Shown: positions 16,261-25,574, numbered from the stretch's first letter. The stretch: 64,000 nucleotides of DNA from Hoeflea marina (GCF_003182275.1 NZ_QGTR01000001.1:658130-722129), one strand, 5' to 3'. Notes: a model not told the origin generated them from the letters alone. Numbers and translations: made by a program.

Positions 16261-17457
16261 TCAGGCAGGCACGGCCACCGGTACCCGCACACGTACGCCG
16301 GCGAAAATGCTCAGCGCCGCCGCGACCAGCACTAGGCCGCTCGCCGCCATGGTGCCGAAGCCGCCGGCTATGTCGAAGATCGCTCCGCCGAGACCCGCGC
16401 CGAGTGCGATGGCGAGATTGATCGCGGCCACAAACAGGCCGCCGGCGCTTTCGGTCTCGTCGGGCACGGTGCGGGCAATCCAGCTCGACCAGGCCACCGG
16501 CACGGCGCCAAAGCACAGGCCCCACAGCACCACGGCAACGATGTCGACGAGCGGCGACGCTCCTCCGCTGGAGGCGAGCACCAGCGCCAGGGTGGCCATC
16601 GCCAGCGGTCCGGCCACCAGCGTCAGCCGAAGGCTTTTCTCGATGATGCGGCCGGCCATCAGCGTGCCGATGAAATTGGCCACGCCGAAGCCGAGCAGGA
16701 TCGCCGAGATGGCGCCGATGGCAAAGCCGCTGCCCAATTCGAGATAGGCGCGCAGATAGGTGAAGAAGACGAAGTGGCCGGCAAACACCAGCAGCACCGC
16801 CAGCATGCCGAGCCCGATGCCGGGCCGGGCCAGCACATCGACCAGCGTCCTGAGTCTTGTCACATGGGTCGGGCGCATGGCCGGCAGCGCCCGCCACTGC
16901 ACGAACAGCGTGACCGCGCCGAGCGCCGCGGCAAGCAGGAAGACGGCGCGCCAGCCGAACAGGTCGCCGAGATAGCTGCCCACGGGCGCTGCCAGCACGG
17001 TCGCGGCCGAGACGCCGCTCATCAGGATCGACAGCGCCCTGGGGATCGAGGCTGGCGGCACCAGTCGCATGGTCACCGCCGTCGACATCGACCAGAAGCC
17101 GCCCAGCGCCACGCCGAGCAGCACCCGGCCGACGAGCAGCGCCGGCAGGCCCGGCGCCAGCGCCACCATCAGGTTGGAGAGGATCAGCAACACGGAAAAG
17201 AACATCAGCAGCCTGCGCCGGTCGGTGCCGCGCGCCGCCGCCGTGATCAGCAGGCTGGTGAGAAAGCCGAACAGCGCCGTCGTCGTCACCGCCTGGCCGG
17301 CTGCGCCCTCGCTGATCGAAAGTTCGGTTGCAATCGGCGTGAGCAGGCTCGCGGGCAGGAATTCCGCCGTCACGAGGCCGAAGACGCCGAGCGTCATCGA
17401 GGCGACCGCGCCCCAGGCGGGTGCCTGGGAGCGTTCGGATTGAATGTGGGAGGTCAT
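16261..17457 (-). CDS. MFS transporter, DHA1 family (AraJ/NepI-like)
   Basis: A 398-residue major-facilitator protein with twelve predicted membrane helices, drug:H+ antiporter-1 type. The loop 2-3 region reads AARGTDRRRLLMFF and the antiporter motif region VGRVLLGVALGGFWSMS in helix 5 matches the sugar/purine-nucleoside efflux group (AraJ, NepI). The start at 17457 has AAGGA nine bases upstream; an ATG 23 codons earlier would add a polar, unusual extension. It is divergent from an AraC-type regulator across about 107 bases containing a perfect palindrome. The exported compound is unknown. Confidence 0.88.
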   Translation of the reverse strand: MTSHIQSERSQAPAWGAVASMTLGVFGLVTAEFLPASLLTPIATELSISEGAAGQAVTTTALFGFLTSLLITAAARGTDRRRLLMFFSVLLILSNLMVALAPGLPALLVGRVLLGVALGGFWSMSTAVTMRLVPPASIPRALSILMSGVSAATVLAAPVGSYLGDLFGWRAVFLLAAALGAVTLFVQWRALPAMRPTHVTRLRTLVDVLARPGIGLGMLAVLLVFAGHFVFFTYLRAYLELGSGFAIGAISAILLGFGVANFIGTLMAGRIIEKSLRLTLVAGPLAMATLALVLASSGGASPLVDIVAVVLWGLCFGAVPVAWSSWIARTVPDETESAGGLFVAAINLAIALGAGLGGAIFDIAGGFGTMAASGLVLVAAALSIFAGVRVRVPVAVPA

Positions 17458-17536
17458 CGGGTCGAATCCTTGATGGAAATGTCGGCTTCCAGATAGGCTG
17501 GACGGCCTGGACGATCCATGCCACAAACTCCGGCAT

Positions 17537-17548
17537 GATTGATCAATC
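17537..17548. promoter_or_regulatory. Perfect palindrome GATTGATCAATC between MFS and araC genes
   Basis: A 12-bp perfect palindrome in the divergent promoter region of the MFS transporter (starts 17457) and its AraC-type regulator (starts 17565). AraC proteins usually bind direct repeats, so a second regulator or chance is possible. Recorded because of position and perfect symmetry. Confidence 0.4.
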
Positions 17549-17564
17549 GTCCGGAACTGAGATC

Positions 17565-18566
17565 ATGAACCAGACCCCGATCCACACCGACCTGGTCAGC
17601 GAACTGCTCTCAGGCATGCGCCTCGTCGGCATCGACTATCGCCGCATCGAACTTGCCCCACCCTTTTCGGTGAGCTTTGGCGAGAATGATGCGCGCGGCA
17701 AATTCCTCTTTGTGGCCGGCGGCAGCATCTCGCTCACCAGCCCCGACGGGGCGACGCACGCCATGCACACCGGCGACGCGGCACTGCTGCCGCGTGGCGG
17801 CCTGCACCGCATTGCCTCGTCCGATGAGCCCGGCTGCGCCTGCCGCGACCTGTCGACCTTCAAGACGGCACCGCTCTGCCCGATGGTGAGCGAGATCCGA
17901 GTGCCCGACGCCGCGGCCGCCGGCCCGGATCGCACCGCCGACGATGCCGCGGCGGGCGATCGGGTGGTGTTGTTTTCGGCCTGCATGGATTTCGAGCTCG
18001 GCAGCATGCACCCGCTGATCGGCCTGATGCCTGCGGTGATGCGGGTCGGCACCCTGATTGACCGCTATCCGGAGATCCTGCCAATGCTGGAAGCGATGGA
18101 GCGGGAGGCAAGGCACGCCCGCGCCGGCTATGCCGGCATCCTCTCGCGCCTCGCCGATGTGGTTGCCGCCTCGATCGTCCGTGGCTGGGTCGAATGCGGC
18201 TGCGGCGACGCCACCGGCTGGATCGCCGCCCTGCGCGATCCGCGCCTCGGCCGCGTGCTGCTGGCGCTGCACCGCGACCCCGGCCGCGCCTGGACGGTGG
18301 CGGAACTGGCAAGCCAGATGGGTGCGTCGCGCTCGGTCTTCGCCGAGCGTTTCCTGGAAGTGACCGGCGTCACCCCGGTGCGCTATCTCACCGAGCTGCG
18401 CATGCGGCTTGCCTCCGACTGGATTGCCCGGGATCGCATGCCCATCGACACCGCGGCCCAGAAGCTCGGCTATGCCTCGCATGCCGCCTTCTCCCGAGCC
18501 TTCAAGCGCATCATGGGTCATCCCCCCGGCCGTGCCGCGGTCCTGCAGGCGTCACGGGTGGCGTGA
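17565..18566 (+). CDS. AraC family regulator with cupin_6 domain
   Basis: A 333-residue AraC-type activator. The N-terminal cupin-like sensor has the AraC_binding/cupin_6 features FSVSFGENDARGKFLFVAGGS and GDAALLPRGGLHRI; the two C-terminal HTH motifs are VAELASQMGASRSVFAERFLEVTGVTPVRYL and IDTAAQKLGYASHAAFSRAFKRIMGHPPG. This class usually sits divergently beside a drug or metabolite exporter and activates it, as here. The ATG at 17565 has GGAACTGAG upstream; an ATG at 17535 would have no ribosome site. Confidence 0.9.
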   Translation: MNQTPIHTDLVSELLSGMRLVGIDYRRIELAPPFSVSFGENDARGKFLFVAGGSISLTSPDGATHAMHTGDAALLPRGGLHRIASSDEPGCACRDLSTFKTAPLCPMVSEIRVPDAAAAGPDRTADDAAAGDRVVLFSACMDFELGSMHPLIGLMPAVMRVGTLIDRYPEILPMLEAMEREARHARAGYAGILSRLADVVAASIVRGWVECGCGDATGWIAALRDPRLGRVLLALHRDPGRAWTVAELASQMGASRSVFAERFLEVTGVTPVRYLTELRMRLASDWIARDRMPIDTAAQKLGYASHAAFSRAFKRIMGHPPGRAAVLQASRVA

Positions 18567-18649
18567 AGGGAGCGGCGGGCATCTCTGCAGGGCGCGCCCC
18601 TCATCCGTGCTCATGGCCCGAGGACAACGCCTCGCAGGGATGCCTGCGC

Positions 18650-19849
18650 TCAGGACTTTGAGACCAGGGCCTCGGGCATCCAGTGCACCTCGCGGCGGCT
18701 GGCCTTGAAGAAGCACTTGCCGTACTTCTTCAACTGATCTTGGTCGATCTCGATGCCGAGGCCCGGCGTCTGCGGCATGTCGAACCAGCCGCGATCATGC
18801 AGCCACGGGGATTTCAGGATCGCGTCGCGGCCTTCGGGAACCCAGCCCGGCTCGTTGAGCGGGTATTCGAACACCATCTCCCTGGCAAAACCGCTGGCGG
18901 CGAACACATGCGCGTTGATGATGAAGCCGAAGCCGTTGGTCCAGGTGTGCGACGAGAACTTCACCCCCTCTTCGCGACAGAGCTTTGCGATCGCCAGGCT
19001 CTGCTTGACGCCGCCGGTCCACATCGTGTCGGGCTGGTAGATGTTGTAGCAGCGCATTTTGATCATCCGCGCCAGTTCGTGATAGCCCATCAGGTGCAGT
19101 TCGCCGCCGGCCACCGGAACGCGGGAATAGGCCGTCAGTTTCGCCATCTCCTCGTGCCATTCGCCGAACAGCGGTTCTTCCACCCAGGCAAGCCCCACGT
19201 CGGCCGCCGCGTCGACGAAGCGCTTGGCGCGGTCGAGCGACCACAGCGGCGCGTCGCGATTGGCCGTCAGGCGGAAGGCCTGGTTGCAGTCCACCGCGAT
19301 CTTCATCCGGCCCTGCATGTGGGTGGCGACATCGGAAATGTGCTCGATGTCGACCGCCTCGTCCCAGTCGTGGACGCGGATCTTCATCGTGTCGAAGCCT
19401 TCGGAGAAGCGCTTCTCCGCCTCTTCGCGCCGCGCCATCGGCTCGCGCAGTTCGCCCGAGGAGGCGTAGAGCCGGAGCCGGTCATCGGTGCCGCCGAGCA
19501 GCTTGTAGAGCGGCAGGCCGGCATTCTTCGCCTTGATGTCCCAGAAGGCTGGCTCCAGCCACCAGTTGAAATTGCCGCCGACGGCCATGATGTGGATGCG
19601 CTCGCCGAGCTTCTCGATGTCTTCCGGGTCCTGGCCGAGGAACAGATCGGCCAGCGTCTGGCCGAGACCGGCGCGCTCGTGGCCTGCGCCGGTGAACGCG
19701 CTCCAGCCTTCCACGCCGTCATCGGTGACGAAGCGGACGAGATAGAAGGTCACCGTGGTGCGGACCGTGCCGGGAATCCAGGACGGCGAAAACGGCGCCG
19801 GCAGCGGCGCGCTGACATGGTAGAGTTCAAGACCGTCGATAACCTGCAT
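18650..19849 (-). CDS. Enolase-superfamily sugar-acid dehydratase (mandelate racemase group)
   Basis: A 399-residue enolase-superfamily enzyme. Catalytic features: K-X-R at 156-158 (MKIRVH), metal ligands Asp187 (AVDCNQ), Glu224/225 (WVEEPLF) and Glu250 (AGGELH), and an Asp274/His301 dyad (YQPDTMW, SSHTWTNG), the arrangement of the mandelate-racemase subgroup. Members dehydrate aldonic or aldaric acids. The KXR instead of KXK form is that of several acid-sugar dehydratases; the actual substrate cannot be read off. It stands alone with 350 bases of upstream DNA that contains two operator-like palindromes. Confidence 0.88.
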   Translation of the reverse strand: MQVIDGLELYHVSAPLPAPFSPSWIPGTVRTTVTFYLVRFVTDDGVEGWSAFTGAGHERAGLGQTLADLFLGQDPEDIEKLGERIHIMAVGGNFNWWLEPAFWDIKAKNAGLPLYKLLGGTDDRLRLYASSGELREPMARREEAEKRFSEGFDTMKIRVHDWDEAVDIEHISDVATHMQGRMKIAVDCNQAFRLTANRDAPLWSLDRAKRFVDAAADVGLAWVEEPLFGEWHEEMAKLTAYSRVPVAGGELHLMGYHELARMIKMRCYNIYQPDTMWTGGVKQSLAIAKLCREEGVKFSSHTWTNGFGFIINAHVFAASGFAREMVFEYPLNEPGWVPEGRDAILKSPWLHDRGWFDMPQTPGLGIEIDQDQLKKYGKCFFKASRREVHWMPEALVSKS

Positions 19850-20200
19850 GTTCCGTCCCTTTCACAAGTGAATCTGCCCGCGGGAGCCGCGACGGCCGTC
19901 CGCCAGCGCTGTCGAGAGCTGGACCCGACGACGCAAAAGACCGCCGCGCCAGCACTGTGTGTGGCGAGGAGGCCCGCCCGGTTTGTGACAGCAGGCTACG
20001 GTTGAATTGGCTGGATCTGCATAGCCAATACGATAATTTCACCAGACCAGTCTGGCCGGCGGCCGGGATCGCGCATCCGCCGGCGCGCCGCCGCCGGTTC
20101 CGTCGAAGTCATTTTGCATTGACGCGGAATGCGCTATGAGGACTCCGGCGGCTGCAGGCAGCCGTCACTGATTCCAGCGATTTCCGGGGAAATGTCGACC
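19850..20200. other. Intergenic region upstream of dehydratase gene
   Basis: About 350 bases between divergent genes, with no coding frame I can support. It contains two inverted repeats: ATTGGCT-N10-AGCCAAT (20005-20028) and CCAGAC-CA-GTCTGG (20042-20055). The second has the size and compactness of a GntR-family operator. Both lie about 155-205 bases upstream of the dehydratase start, so they more likely mark the true promoter position of that gene than noise, but no regulator gene is adjacent. Confidence 0.5.
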
Positions 20201-20533
20201 ATGCGCGTCCGCCTTGCCATCCTGTCCGTCCTTGCCGCGGCGCTTGCCGCCTGCAACACCACCGCCGTGCCGTCGAATCCGCTGCAGGCGCGCTGGAACG
20301 GCAAGTCCGCCGACGTCTTCTTTGCCGCCTACGGACCCCCGATCGCCGACCGGCCGGCGTCCGGCGGGGCGACTTTCTACAGCTGGCGCGGCGGCTTCAC
20401 CGGCGGAAAGTCGTGCACGGTCGAACTGACGGTGAACAAGGCCTACACCATCACCTCGATCCGCGCCGTCTCCGACCGCGTCGATCCCAAGGGCGGCCCG
20501 ACCCACTGCGAGAAGACGCTGGACGCCGGCTGA
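20201..20533 (+). CDS. Small putative lipoprotein
   Basis: A 110-residue protein I do not recognise by name. The N-terminus MRVRLAILSVLAAALAACN is a signal sequence with lipobox L-A-A-C, so it is probably a lipoprotein. The mature part has ARWNGKSADVFFAAYGPP and TFYSWRGGF then a pair of cysteines (KSCTVELTV, GPTHCEKTL) that could form a disulfide. This resembles small secreted SmpA/BamE-like or DUF-type proteins of rhizobia with an N-W-x-G-x-x-x-x-x-x-F-x-x-x-Y-G-x-P pattern. GGGGAA lies nine bases upstream of ATG 20201; an ATG at 20192 is in frame but too close to that site. Confidence 0.75.
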   Translation: MRVRLAILSVLAAALAACNTTAVPSNPLQARWNGKSADVFFAAYGPPIADRPASGGATFYSWRGGFTGGKSCTVELTVNKAYTITSIRAVSDRVDPKGGPTHCEKTLDAG

Positions 20534-20619
20534 AGATCGGAGGCAGAGGGCTGGGTCGGGGCACCGTGACCACCTAGACCTTTCCCTTGGCGGCCAGACG
20601 CCGCATCCGCCGCAACCTG

Positions 20620-20660
20620 GGATACCCCCACCCCTGACCCCTCCCCTCAAGGGGGAGGGG
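20620..20660. repeat. G/C-rich palindromic repeat, copy 1
   Basis: Contains ATACCCCCACCC followed by a 9-bp hairpin (CCCCTCCCC / GGGGAGGGG, loop TCAAG). A second copy in opposite orientation lies at 20738-20780. This ATACCCCCACCC...CTCAAGGGGGAGGG pattern looks like one of the dispersed palindromic elements common in alphaproteobacterial intergenic DNA. It may also serve as transcript end for the lipoprotein gene. Confidence 0.65.
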
Positions 20661-20737
20661 AACATGCGCATCGCGCTTGCATCGTCACGTCAATCGACCA
20701 GGCACAGGCACGGCGCCGCCAGCTATGCGGGGCGTAT

Positions 20738-20780
20738 CCTCCCTCCCCCTTGAGGGCAGGGATCGAGGGTGGGGGTATTC
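20738..20780. repeat. G/C-rich palindromic repeat, copy 2 (inverted)
   Basis: Reverse-strand copy of the element at 20620: read on the minus strand it gives GAATACCCCCACCCT ... CCCTCAAGGGGGAGGGAGG. The hairpin arms are less perfect than in copy 1. It is 40 bases downstream of the tgt stop, so in the cell it lies at the 3' end of the queuosine operon transcript. The two copies enclose about 77 bases with no gene. Confidence 0.65.
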
Positions 20781-20819
20781 TCGCCAACGCAGATGGCGCA
20801 GTTTCAGTGTCGGGCGGGG

Positions 20820-21953
20820 TCACCCCAGCGGCGGAATATCGCCCCTCGCCCACATCTCCTGCGTCTCGGCGGAGAAATCCGCAAACCGCTGCGCCTCGAT
20901 CGAGGCGCGGATGCCGGACATCAGGTCCTGGTAGTAGGAGAGGTTGTTCCAGGTCACCAGCATCATGCCGAGGATCTCGTTGGAGCGCACCAGATGGTGC
21001 AGATAGGCGCGGGAATAGTCGCGCGCAGCCGGGCATGAACTCTCCTCGTCGAGCGGCCGGTGGTCCTCGGCGTGGCGGGCGTTCTTCAGGTTGATCTTGC
21101 CGTGGCGGGTGAACGCCAGGCCGTGGCGCCCGGCGCGGGTGGGCATGACGCAGTCGAACATGTCGATGCCGCGGCCCACCGATTTCAGCAGGTCGTCGGG
21201 CGTGCCCACGCCCATCAGATAGCGCGGCTTTTCCGAAGGCAGAATCGGACAGGTGACGTCGAGCATGTCGAGCATCACCTCCTGCGGCTCGCCGACCGCC
21301 AGGCCGCCCACCGCATAGCCCTTCAGATCCAGCGCCTTGAGGCCATGGGCCGAACGCTCGCGCAATGTCGGAATGTCGCCGCCCTGGACGATGCCGAACA
21401 TCGCCTTGCCCGGCTGCTCGCCGAAGGCGACGCGGCAGCGCTCGGCCCATCTCAGCGACATCTCCATGGCCCGCTCGATCTCTGTGGGCGTGGCCGGCAG
21501 GCGGACGCATTCGTCGAGCTGCATCTGGATGTCGGAGCCGAGCAGGCCCTGGATCTCGATCGAGCGCTCCGGGCTCATCTCGTGGCGCGAGCCGTCGATA
21601 TGCGACTGGAAGGTGACGCCCTGCTCGGTGAGCTTGCGCAGGCCCGACAGCGACATCACTTGGAAACCGCCGGAATCGGTGAGGATCGGCCGGTTCCATC
21701 CGGCGAAACGGTGCAGGCCGCCGAGCCGCGCCATCCGCTCGGCGCCCGGCCGCAGCATCAGGTGATAAGTGTTGCCGAGAATGATGTCGGCGCCGGTGCC
21801 GCGCACCTGGTCCATATACATGGCCTTGACCGTGCCGCCGGTGCCCACGGGCATGAAGGCCGGGGTGCGGATGCTCCCGCGCGGCATGGAAATCTCGCCG
21901 CGCCGCGCCTGGCCGTCGGTGGCAATCAGCTTGAACTCGAAGGTCTCGGTCAT
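20820..21953 (-). CDS. tgt: tRNA-guanine transglycosylase
   Basis: A 377-residue TGT that exchanges guanine 34 for preQ1 in tRNAs with GUN anticodons, the step before QueA in queuosine formation. Catalytic aspartates are in [12 protein letters not shown] and in [14 protein letters not shown]; the substrate loop [10 protein letters not shown] is intact. The usual C-terminal zinc site C-X-C-X2-C...H is changed: the region reads [39 protein letters not shown], so only one cysteine and later histidines remain, which I believe is common in alphaproteobacterial TGTs. The ATG at 21953 overlaps the histidine phosphatase stop by four bases. Confidence 0.96.
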   Translation of the reverse strand: MTETFEFKLIATDGQARRGEISMPRGSIRTPAFMPVGTGGTVKAMYMDQVRGTGADIILGNTYHLMLRPGAERMARLGGLHRFAGWNRPILTDSGGFQVMSLSGLRKLTEQGVTFQSHIDGSRHEMSPERSIEIQGLLGSDIQMQLDECVRLPATPTEIERAMEMSLRWAERCRVAFGEQPGKAMFGIVQGGDIPTLRERSAHGLKALDLKGYAVGGLAVGEPQEVMLDMLDVTCPILPSEKPRYLMGVGTPDDLLKSVGRGIDMFDCVMPTRAGRHGLAFTRHGKINLKNARHAEDHRPLDEESSCPAARDYSRAYLHHLVRSNEILGMMLVTWNNLSYYQDLMSGIRASIEAQRFADFSAETQEMWARGDIPPLG

Positions 21954-22549
21954 GGAGTGCTCGCCTCGGCGGAATGGGTGAGGCTCTCCATCGGCTGCCA
22001 GCCATGGATGAGCGTGTGCGAGAGCCGCGCAAAGGCGAAGACATTGCCGCCGCCGGCAGCCTGGTCGTGGCTGCGATGGATCGCCATGCGGCCGACATGG
22101 CACATCAGCAGCGTGCCGACGGCGCCGTGGCCGACCAGAAGCACGTCGCCCTCGGGCGCTTCGTGAATCGCCGCCATGGCTTCGGCGACGATCCGCGCCT
22201 GCGCGTCGACCGCGCGCTCCCATCCGCGCACCGACAGGTCGGGCGTGGCGAAGAAGCGGTCGGCGACGGCCTCGAACTCCTCCGGCACCAGGAAGCCGGT
22301 GGCGGTGCGGTCGTTCTCGTGCATCTTCTCGCGCACGACCAGCTTGAGCCCGAGCGCATCGGCAATCGGTTGCGCCGTCTCGATCGCCTTGGTCTCGGCG
22401 CTGGAGATAACAGAGCGTGTGCCGCGCAGCGCCGGCGCCCTGGCGATCGAAGCGACACGTGCGCGCCCGACATCGTTCAGGCCCCAGCGATCGACCTGCT
22501 TGTCCGGCTCGATGAGCACCTGCGGATGGGTGAGATAGCGCACCGTCAT
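21950..22549 (-). CDS. Histidine phosphatase family protein inside the queuosine operon
   Basis: A 199-residue phosphoglycerate mutase-like (histidine phosphatase) protein. The catalytic-histidine motif at the N-terminus reads YLTHPQV instead of the usual RHG/RHA, so the first active-site arginine is missing; the later motifs [15 protein letters not shown] and [12 protein letters not shown] are present. The gene overlaps queA upstream and tgt downstream, each as ATGA, which makes it a fixed middle gene of the operon. No queuosine role is known to me for such a protein. It may dephosphorylate a small metabolite or be a regulatory remnant. Confidence 0.85.
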   Translation of the reverse strand: MTVRYLTHPQVLIEPDKQVDRWGLNDVGRARVASIARAPALRGTRSVISSAETKAIETAQPIADALGLKLVVREKMHENDRTATGFLVPEEFEAVADRFFATPDLSVRGWERAVDAQARIVAEAMAAIHEAPEGDVLLVGHGAVGTLLMCHVGRMAIHRSHDQAAGGGNVFAFARLSHTLIHGWQPMESLTHSAEASTP

Positions 22550-23631
22550 TCGGCCGACTCCCGGGGCCGGAACAGCAGCGAGGAATCGCCATAGGAATAG
22601 AAGCGGTAGCCGGTGTCGATCGCCCGGCGGTAGGCCACCACCATGGTCTCGTAGCCGGAAAAGGCCGAGACCAGCATGAACAGGGTCGAGCGCGGCAGGT
22701 GGAAATTGGTCATCAGCACGTCGACGGCGCGAAACCGATAGCCGGGCGTGATGAAGATCGAGGTGGCCCCCGTCCAGGGCGCGATCACCCCGTCCGCGCC
22801 GGTGGCGCTTTCCAAGAGCCTGAGCGACGTGGTGCCGACCGAGACGATGCGGCCGCCGCGCGCATGCACCGCATTGAGGGCGTCGGCCGTCTCGGGGCTG
22901 ACCTGACCGATCTCGGCATGCATCTTGTGGTCAGCGGTGTCATCGACCTTGACCGGCAGGAAGGTGCCGGCGCCGACATGCAGGGTGACGAAATGGCTCG
23001 AGACGCCGCGGGCTTCGAGCCGGGCGAAGAGATCGGGCGTGAAATGCAGGCCCGCGGTGGGAGCCGCCACGGCGCCATCCTCGCGGGCATAGATCGTCTG
23101 GTAGTCCAGCCGGTCGCGCTCGTCCTCGCCGCGCTTGGACGCGATATAGGGCGGCAGCGGAATGTGCCCGACACCGGCGATGGCCTCGTCGAGCGCCGGA
23201 CCGGAGAGATCGAAGATCAGCTCGATCTCGCCCGCCTCGCCGCGCGCGCCGATGCTGGCGTCGAGCCGGCCTGCGAGACAGGCATTGGCGGTGCCGCCGA
23301 ACTCGACGCGGTCGCCCTCCCTGACCCGCTTGGCCGGACGCACGAACGCCTTCCAGCGATCGGGCCCGGTGCGCATGTGCAGCGTCGCCGACATGCCGGC
23401 GCGGTTCTCGCCGCGCACGCGGAACCCCTCCAGCTGGGCCGGAATGACGCGGGTGTCGTTGAACACCAGCGCGTCGCCGGGCTCGAGCAGGTCGGGCAGG
23501 TCGGTGACGGTGAAATCGGAGAATTGGCCACCGGCATCGACGCGCAGCATGCGGGCGGCGTCGCGCGGGCTCGCGGGTCTCAGCGCGATGCGCTCGTCGG
23601 GCAGGTCGAAATCGAACAGGTCAACGCGCAT
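22546..23631 (-). CDS. queA: S-adenosylmethionine:tRNA ribosyltransferase-isomerase
   Basis: A 361-residue QueA, which transfers and isomerises the ribose of SAM onto preQ1 at tRNA position 34 to give epoxyqueuosine. The family start [29 protein letters not shown] is present, along with [28 protein letters not shown] and the ending region [19 protein letters not shown]. Start at ATG 23631 with AAGGAA seven bases upstream; an in-frame GTG six codons earlier is less likely. Four-base overlap with the next gene shows coupling to the phosphatase and tgt. Confidence 0.96.
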   Translation of the reverse strand: MRVDLFDFDLPDERIALRPASPRDAARMLRVDAGGQFSDFTVTDLPDLLEPGDALVFNDTRVIPAQLEGFRVRGENRAGMSATLHMRTGPDRWKAFVRPAKRVREGDRVEFGGTANACLAGRLDASIGARGEAGEIELIFDLSGPALDEAIAGVGHIPLPPYIASKRGEDERDRLDYQTIYAREDGAVAAPTAGLHFTPDLFARLEARGVSSHFVTLHVGAGTFLPVKVDDTADHKMHAEIGQVSPETADALNAVHARGGRIVSVGTTSLRLLESATGADGVIAPWTGATSIFITPGYRFRAVDVLMTNFHLPRSTLFMLVSAFSGYETMVVAYRRAIDTGYRFYSYGDSSLLFRPRESAE

Positions 23632-23691
23632 CGGGCAGTTCCTTGACACCGGCGCGAAAGGACCCTGCCCTCCGCGCCGGCGGTTTCAGTG

Positions 23692-24201
23692 TCAGGCGTC
23701 GGCTGCAACCTTGACCGAGACGATGGTGTCGGGATCCGGCACCGGCTCGCCGCGCTTGATCTTGTCGACATTGTCCATGCCTTCGATGACCTGGCCCCAG
23801 ACCGTGTACTGGCGGTTGAGGAAGGCGGCGTCGTCGAAGCAGATGAAGAACTGCGAATTGGCCGAATTCGGGCTCTGCGAGCGCGCCATCGAGCAGGTGC
23901 CGCGACCGTGGTTCATGTTGGAGAACTCGGCCTTCAGGTCCGGCTTGTCGGAGCCGCCCATTCCGGCGCGCGACGGATTGAAGTCCTTGCCGCCGGACTT
24001 GCCGAACTTGACATCGCCGGTCTGGGCCATGAAGCCGTCGATGACGCGGTGGAAGACCACGCCGTCATAGGCACCTTCGCGCGCCAGTTCCTTGATGCGC
24101 GACACATGGCCCGGCGCCAGGTCGGGGAACAGTTCGATGGTCACCTGGCCCTTCGAGGTCTGCATGATGAGGGTGTTTTCGGGATCCTTGATCTCCGCCA
24201 T
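23692..24201 (-). CDS. ppiB: Cytoplasmic peptidyl-prolyl cis-trans isomerase (cyclophilin)
   Basis: A 169-residue cyclophilin without signal peptide. The catalytic region FHRVIDGFMAQTGD holds the arginine and phenylalanine of the active site, and the SQFFICF segment and WGQVIEGMDNVDKI match the bacterial PpiB type. It catalyses proline isomerisation in folding proteins. It lies 33 bases after its secreted paralogue and 60 bases before queA in the conserved coaD-ppi-ppi-queA-tgt order of rhizobia. Confidence 0.94.
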   Translation of the reverse strand: MAEIKDPENTLIMQTSKGQVTIELFPDLAPGHVSRIKELAREGAYDGVVFHRVIDGFMAQTGDVKFGKSGGKDFNPSRAGMGGSDKPDLKAEFSNMNHGRGTCSMARSQSPNSANSQFFICFDDAAFLNRQYTVWGQVIEGMDNVDKIKRGEPVPDPDTIVSVKVAADA

Positions 24202-24234
24202 GGTCGTCTCCTTATTGAGGGTTGGTCTTCGGGA

Positions 24235-24798
24235 TCAGCTGCCGCTTTTCACCGAAATCATTTCGTCGGGTTCGCTCACTTCGCCGTTTCCGCCCTCGCC
24301 GCGCTTGATGGCGTCGACATTCTCCATGCCCGAGACCACGTGGCCGACGATCGTGTACTGGCCGTTGAGAGAAGGATACTCGGTGAACATGATGAAGAAC
24401 TGCGAGTTGGCAGAATTCGGGTCGCTGGACCGTGCCATGCCCACGGTGCCGCGGACGAAGGGTTCATCGGTGAACTCGGCCGGAAGGTCGGGCTTGTCCG
24501 AGCCGCCGGTGCCGGCGCGGCGCTGGTCATAGCCGCTCTTGCTGTTGCCGAACTGGACATCGCCTGTCTGGGCCATGAAGCCGTCGATGACGCGGTGGAA
24601 GACGACGCCGTCATAGGCGCCGGCATCGGCCAGTTCCTTGAGCCGCGCGGCGTGCTTTGGCGCGCTGTCGGTTGCCAGTTCGATCACCACCGGGCCGGAC
24701 TTGAGTTCGATGGTGACGGTGTCGGCGGCCGAGGCGGCGCTGGCGGTCATCAGTCCGGCGGCAAACAGAGCCGAGACGATCAGGGTTCTAAGGCGCAT
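24235..24798 (-). CDS. Periplasmic peptidyl-prolyl cis-trans isomerase (cyclophilin)
   Basis: A 187-residue cyclophilin with a signal peptide (LRTLIVSALFAAGLMTASAASAADT, cleavage after A-S-A). The body repeats the same active-site motif as the downstream gene, FHRVIDGFMAQTGD, and SQFFIMF. The pair arose by duplication with one copy exported. The ATG at 24798 has GGAG five bases upstream; upstream frame is open but lysine/arginine-rich. An insertion RRAGTGGSDKPDLPAEF is shared with its cytoplasmic paralogue. Confidence 0.93.
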   Translation of the reverse strand: MRLRTLIVSALFAAGLMTASAASAADTVTIELKSGPVVIELATDSAPKHAARLKELADAGAYDGVVFHRVIDGFMAQTGDVQFGNSKSGYDQRRAGTGGSDKPDLPAEFTDEPFVRGTVGMARSSDPNSANSQFFIMFTEYPSLNGQYTIVGHVVSGMENVDAIKRGEGGNGEVSEPDEMISVKSGS

Positions 24799-24893
24799 GG
24801 GAGCTCCATATTCTGGGCGCGTCGACCGTTTCGGGCCGCGCGGGCGCTTGCGTTTGGCATACTGACACCGGATTGGCAACGCCAAACCGGCGG

Positions 24894-25391
24894 TCAATGC
24901 GCCCTGGACCGGGCGGCGAGCGCGTCGAGAACCACCTTGGGTACGAATGACCCGACATTGCCGCCCATGCCGGCGATCTGCCTGACAAGCGTGGCGGTGA
25001 TGTGGCGGTTGGCGGGCGATGCGGGCACGAACACGGTCTGCAGCCCCGGCGCCATGACGCCGTTCATGCCGGCCATCTGCATTTCATAATCGAAATCGGT
25101 GCCGTCACGCAGGCCGCGCACCATGATCGTGGCGCCGGCCTCGCGCGCCACATCGACCACCAGGCCCGAGAAGGATTGCACGATGACATCGCCTGCCCTG
25201 TCCGGCATCACTTCGCGCAGCGCCGCGCCGATGAGAGACGCGCGCTCGTCAAACGAGAACATCGGCGTCTTGGAGGCCTGCACCCCGATTCCCACCACGA
25301 GCCGGTCACAGAGACCGAGCGCCTGCAACAGCACGTCCAGGTGACCATTGGTCATCGGGTCGAACGACCCGGCATAATAGGCAATTTTCAT
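24894..25391 (-). CDS. coaD: Phosphopantetheine adenylyltransferase
   Basis: A 165-residue nucleotidyltransferase for the fourth step of coenzyme A synthesis. Family features: [16 protein letters not shown] (with the T/H-X-G-H motif as TNGH), [20 protein letters not shown] and [19 protein letters not shown], the last corresponding to the ISSTLVR motif of the E. coli enzyme. The start at 25391 fits the family; the open frame continues 30 codons upstream without similarity. First gene of the leftward housekeeping unit. Confidence 0.96.
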   Translation of the reverse strand: MKIAYYAGSFDPMTNGHLDVLLQALGLCDRLVVGIGVQASKTPMFSFDERASLIGAALREVMPDRAGDVIVQSFSGLVVDVAREAGATIMVRGLRDGTDFDYEMQMAGMNGVMAPGLQTVFVPASPANRHITATLVRQIAGMGGNVGSFVPKVVLDALAARSRAH

Positions 25392-25503
25392 GTGCGGCCC
25401 CGATTGAGCCGCCTTTGTCTCACGCCACGGCAGCCGCATCAAGCGCGGGATCGTCACCCCGTTAAGCAATTTCTCCCCCAAATGTTGAGGTCGTTAAGCA
25501 AAT

Positions 25504-25522
25504 CCGTTCAGTCGCCGTTCAG
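25504..25522 (+). promoter_or_regulatory. Tandem direct repeat CCGTTCAG, 11-base period
   Basis: Two exact copies of CCGTTCAG with starts 11 bases apart, one helical turn, ending 52 bases before the ATG of the small membrane protein. Head-to-tail octamers at 10-11 base spacing are typical of OmpR-type response-regulator sites. Which regulator is unknown. Confidence 0.5.
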
Positions 25523-25574
25523 CTTCCATCCGCATACTGACCTCGCGATCAAGTTTTCGGTATCGGAGAACGTC

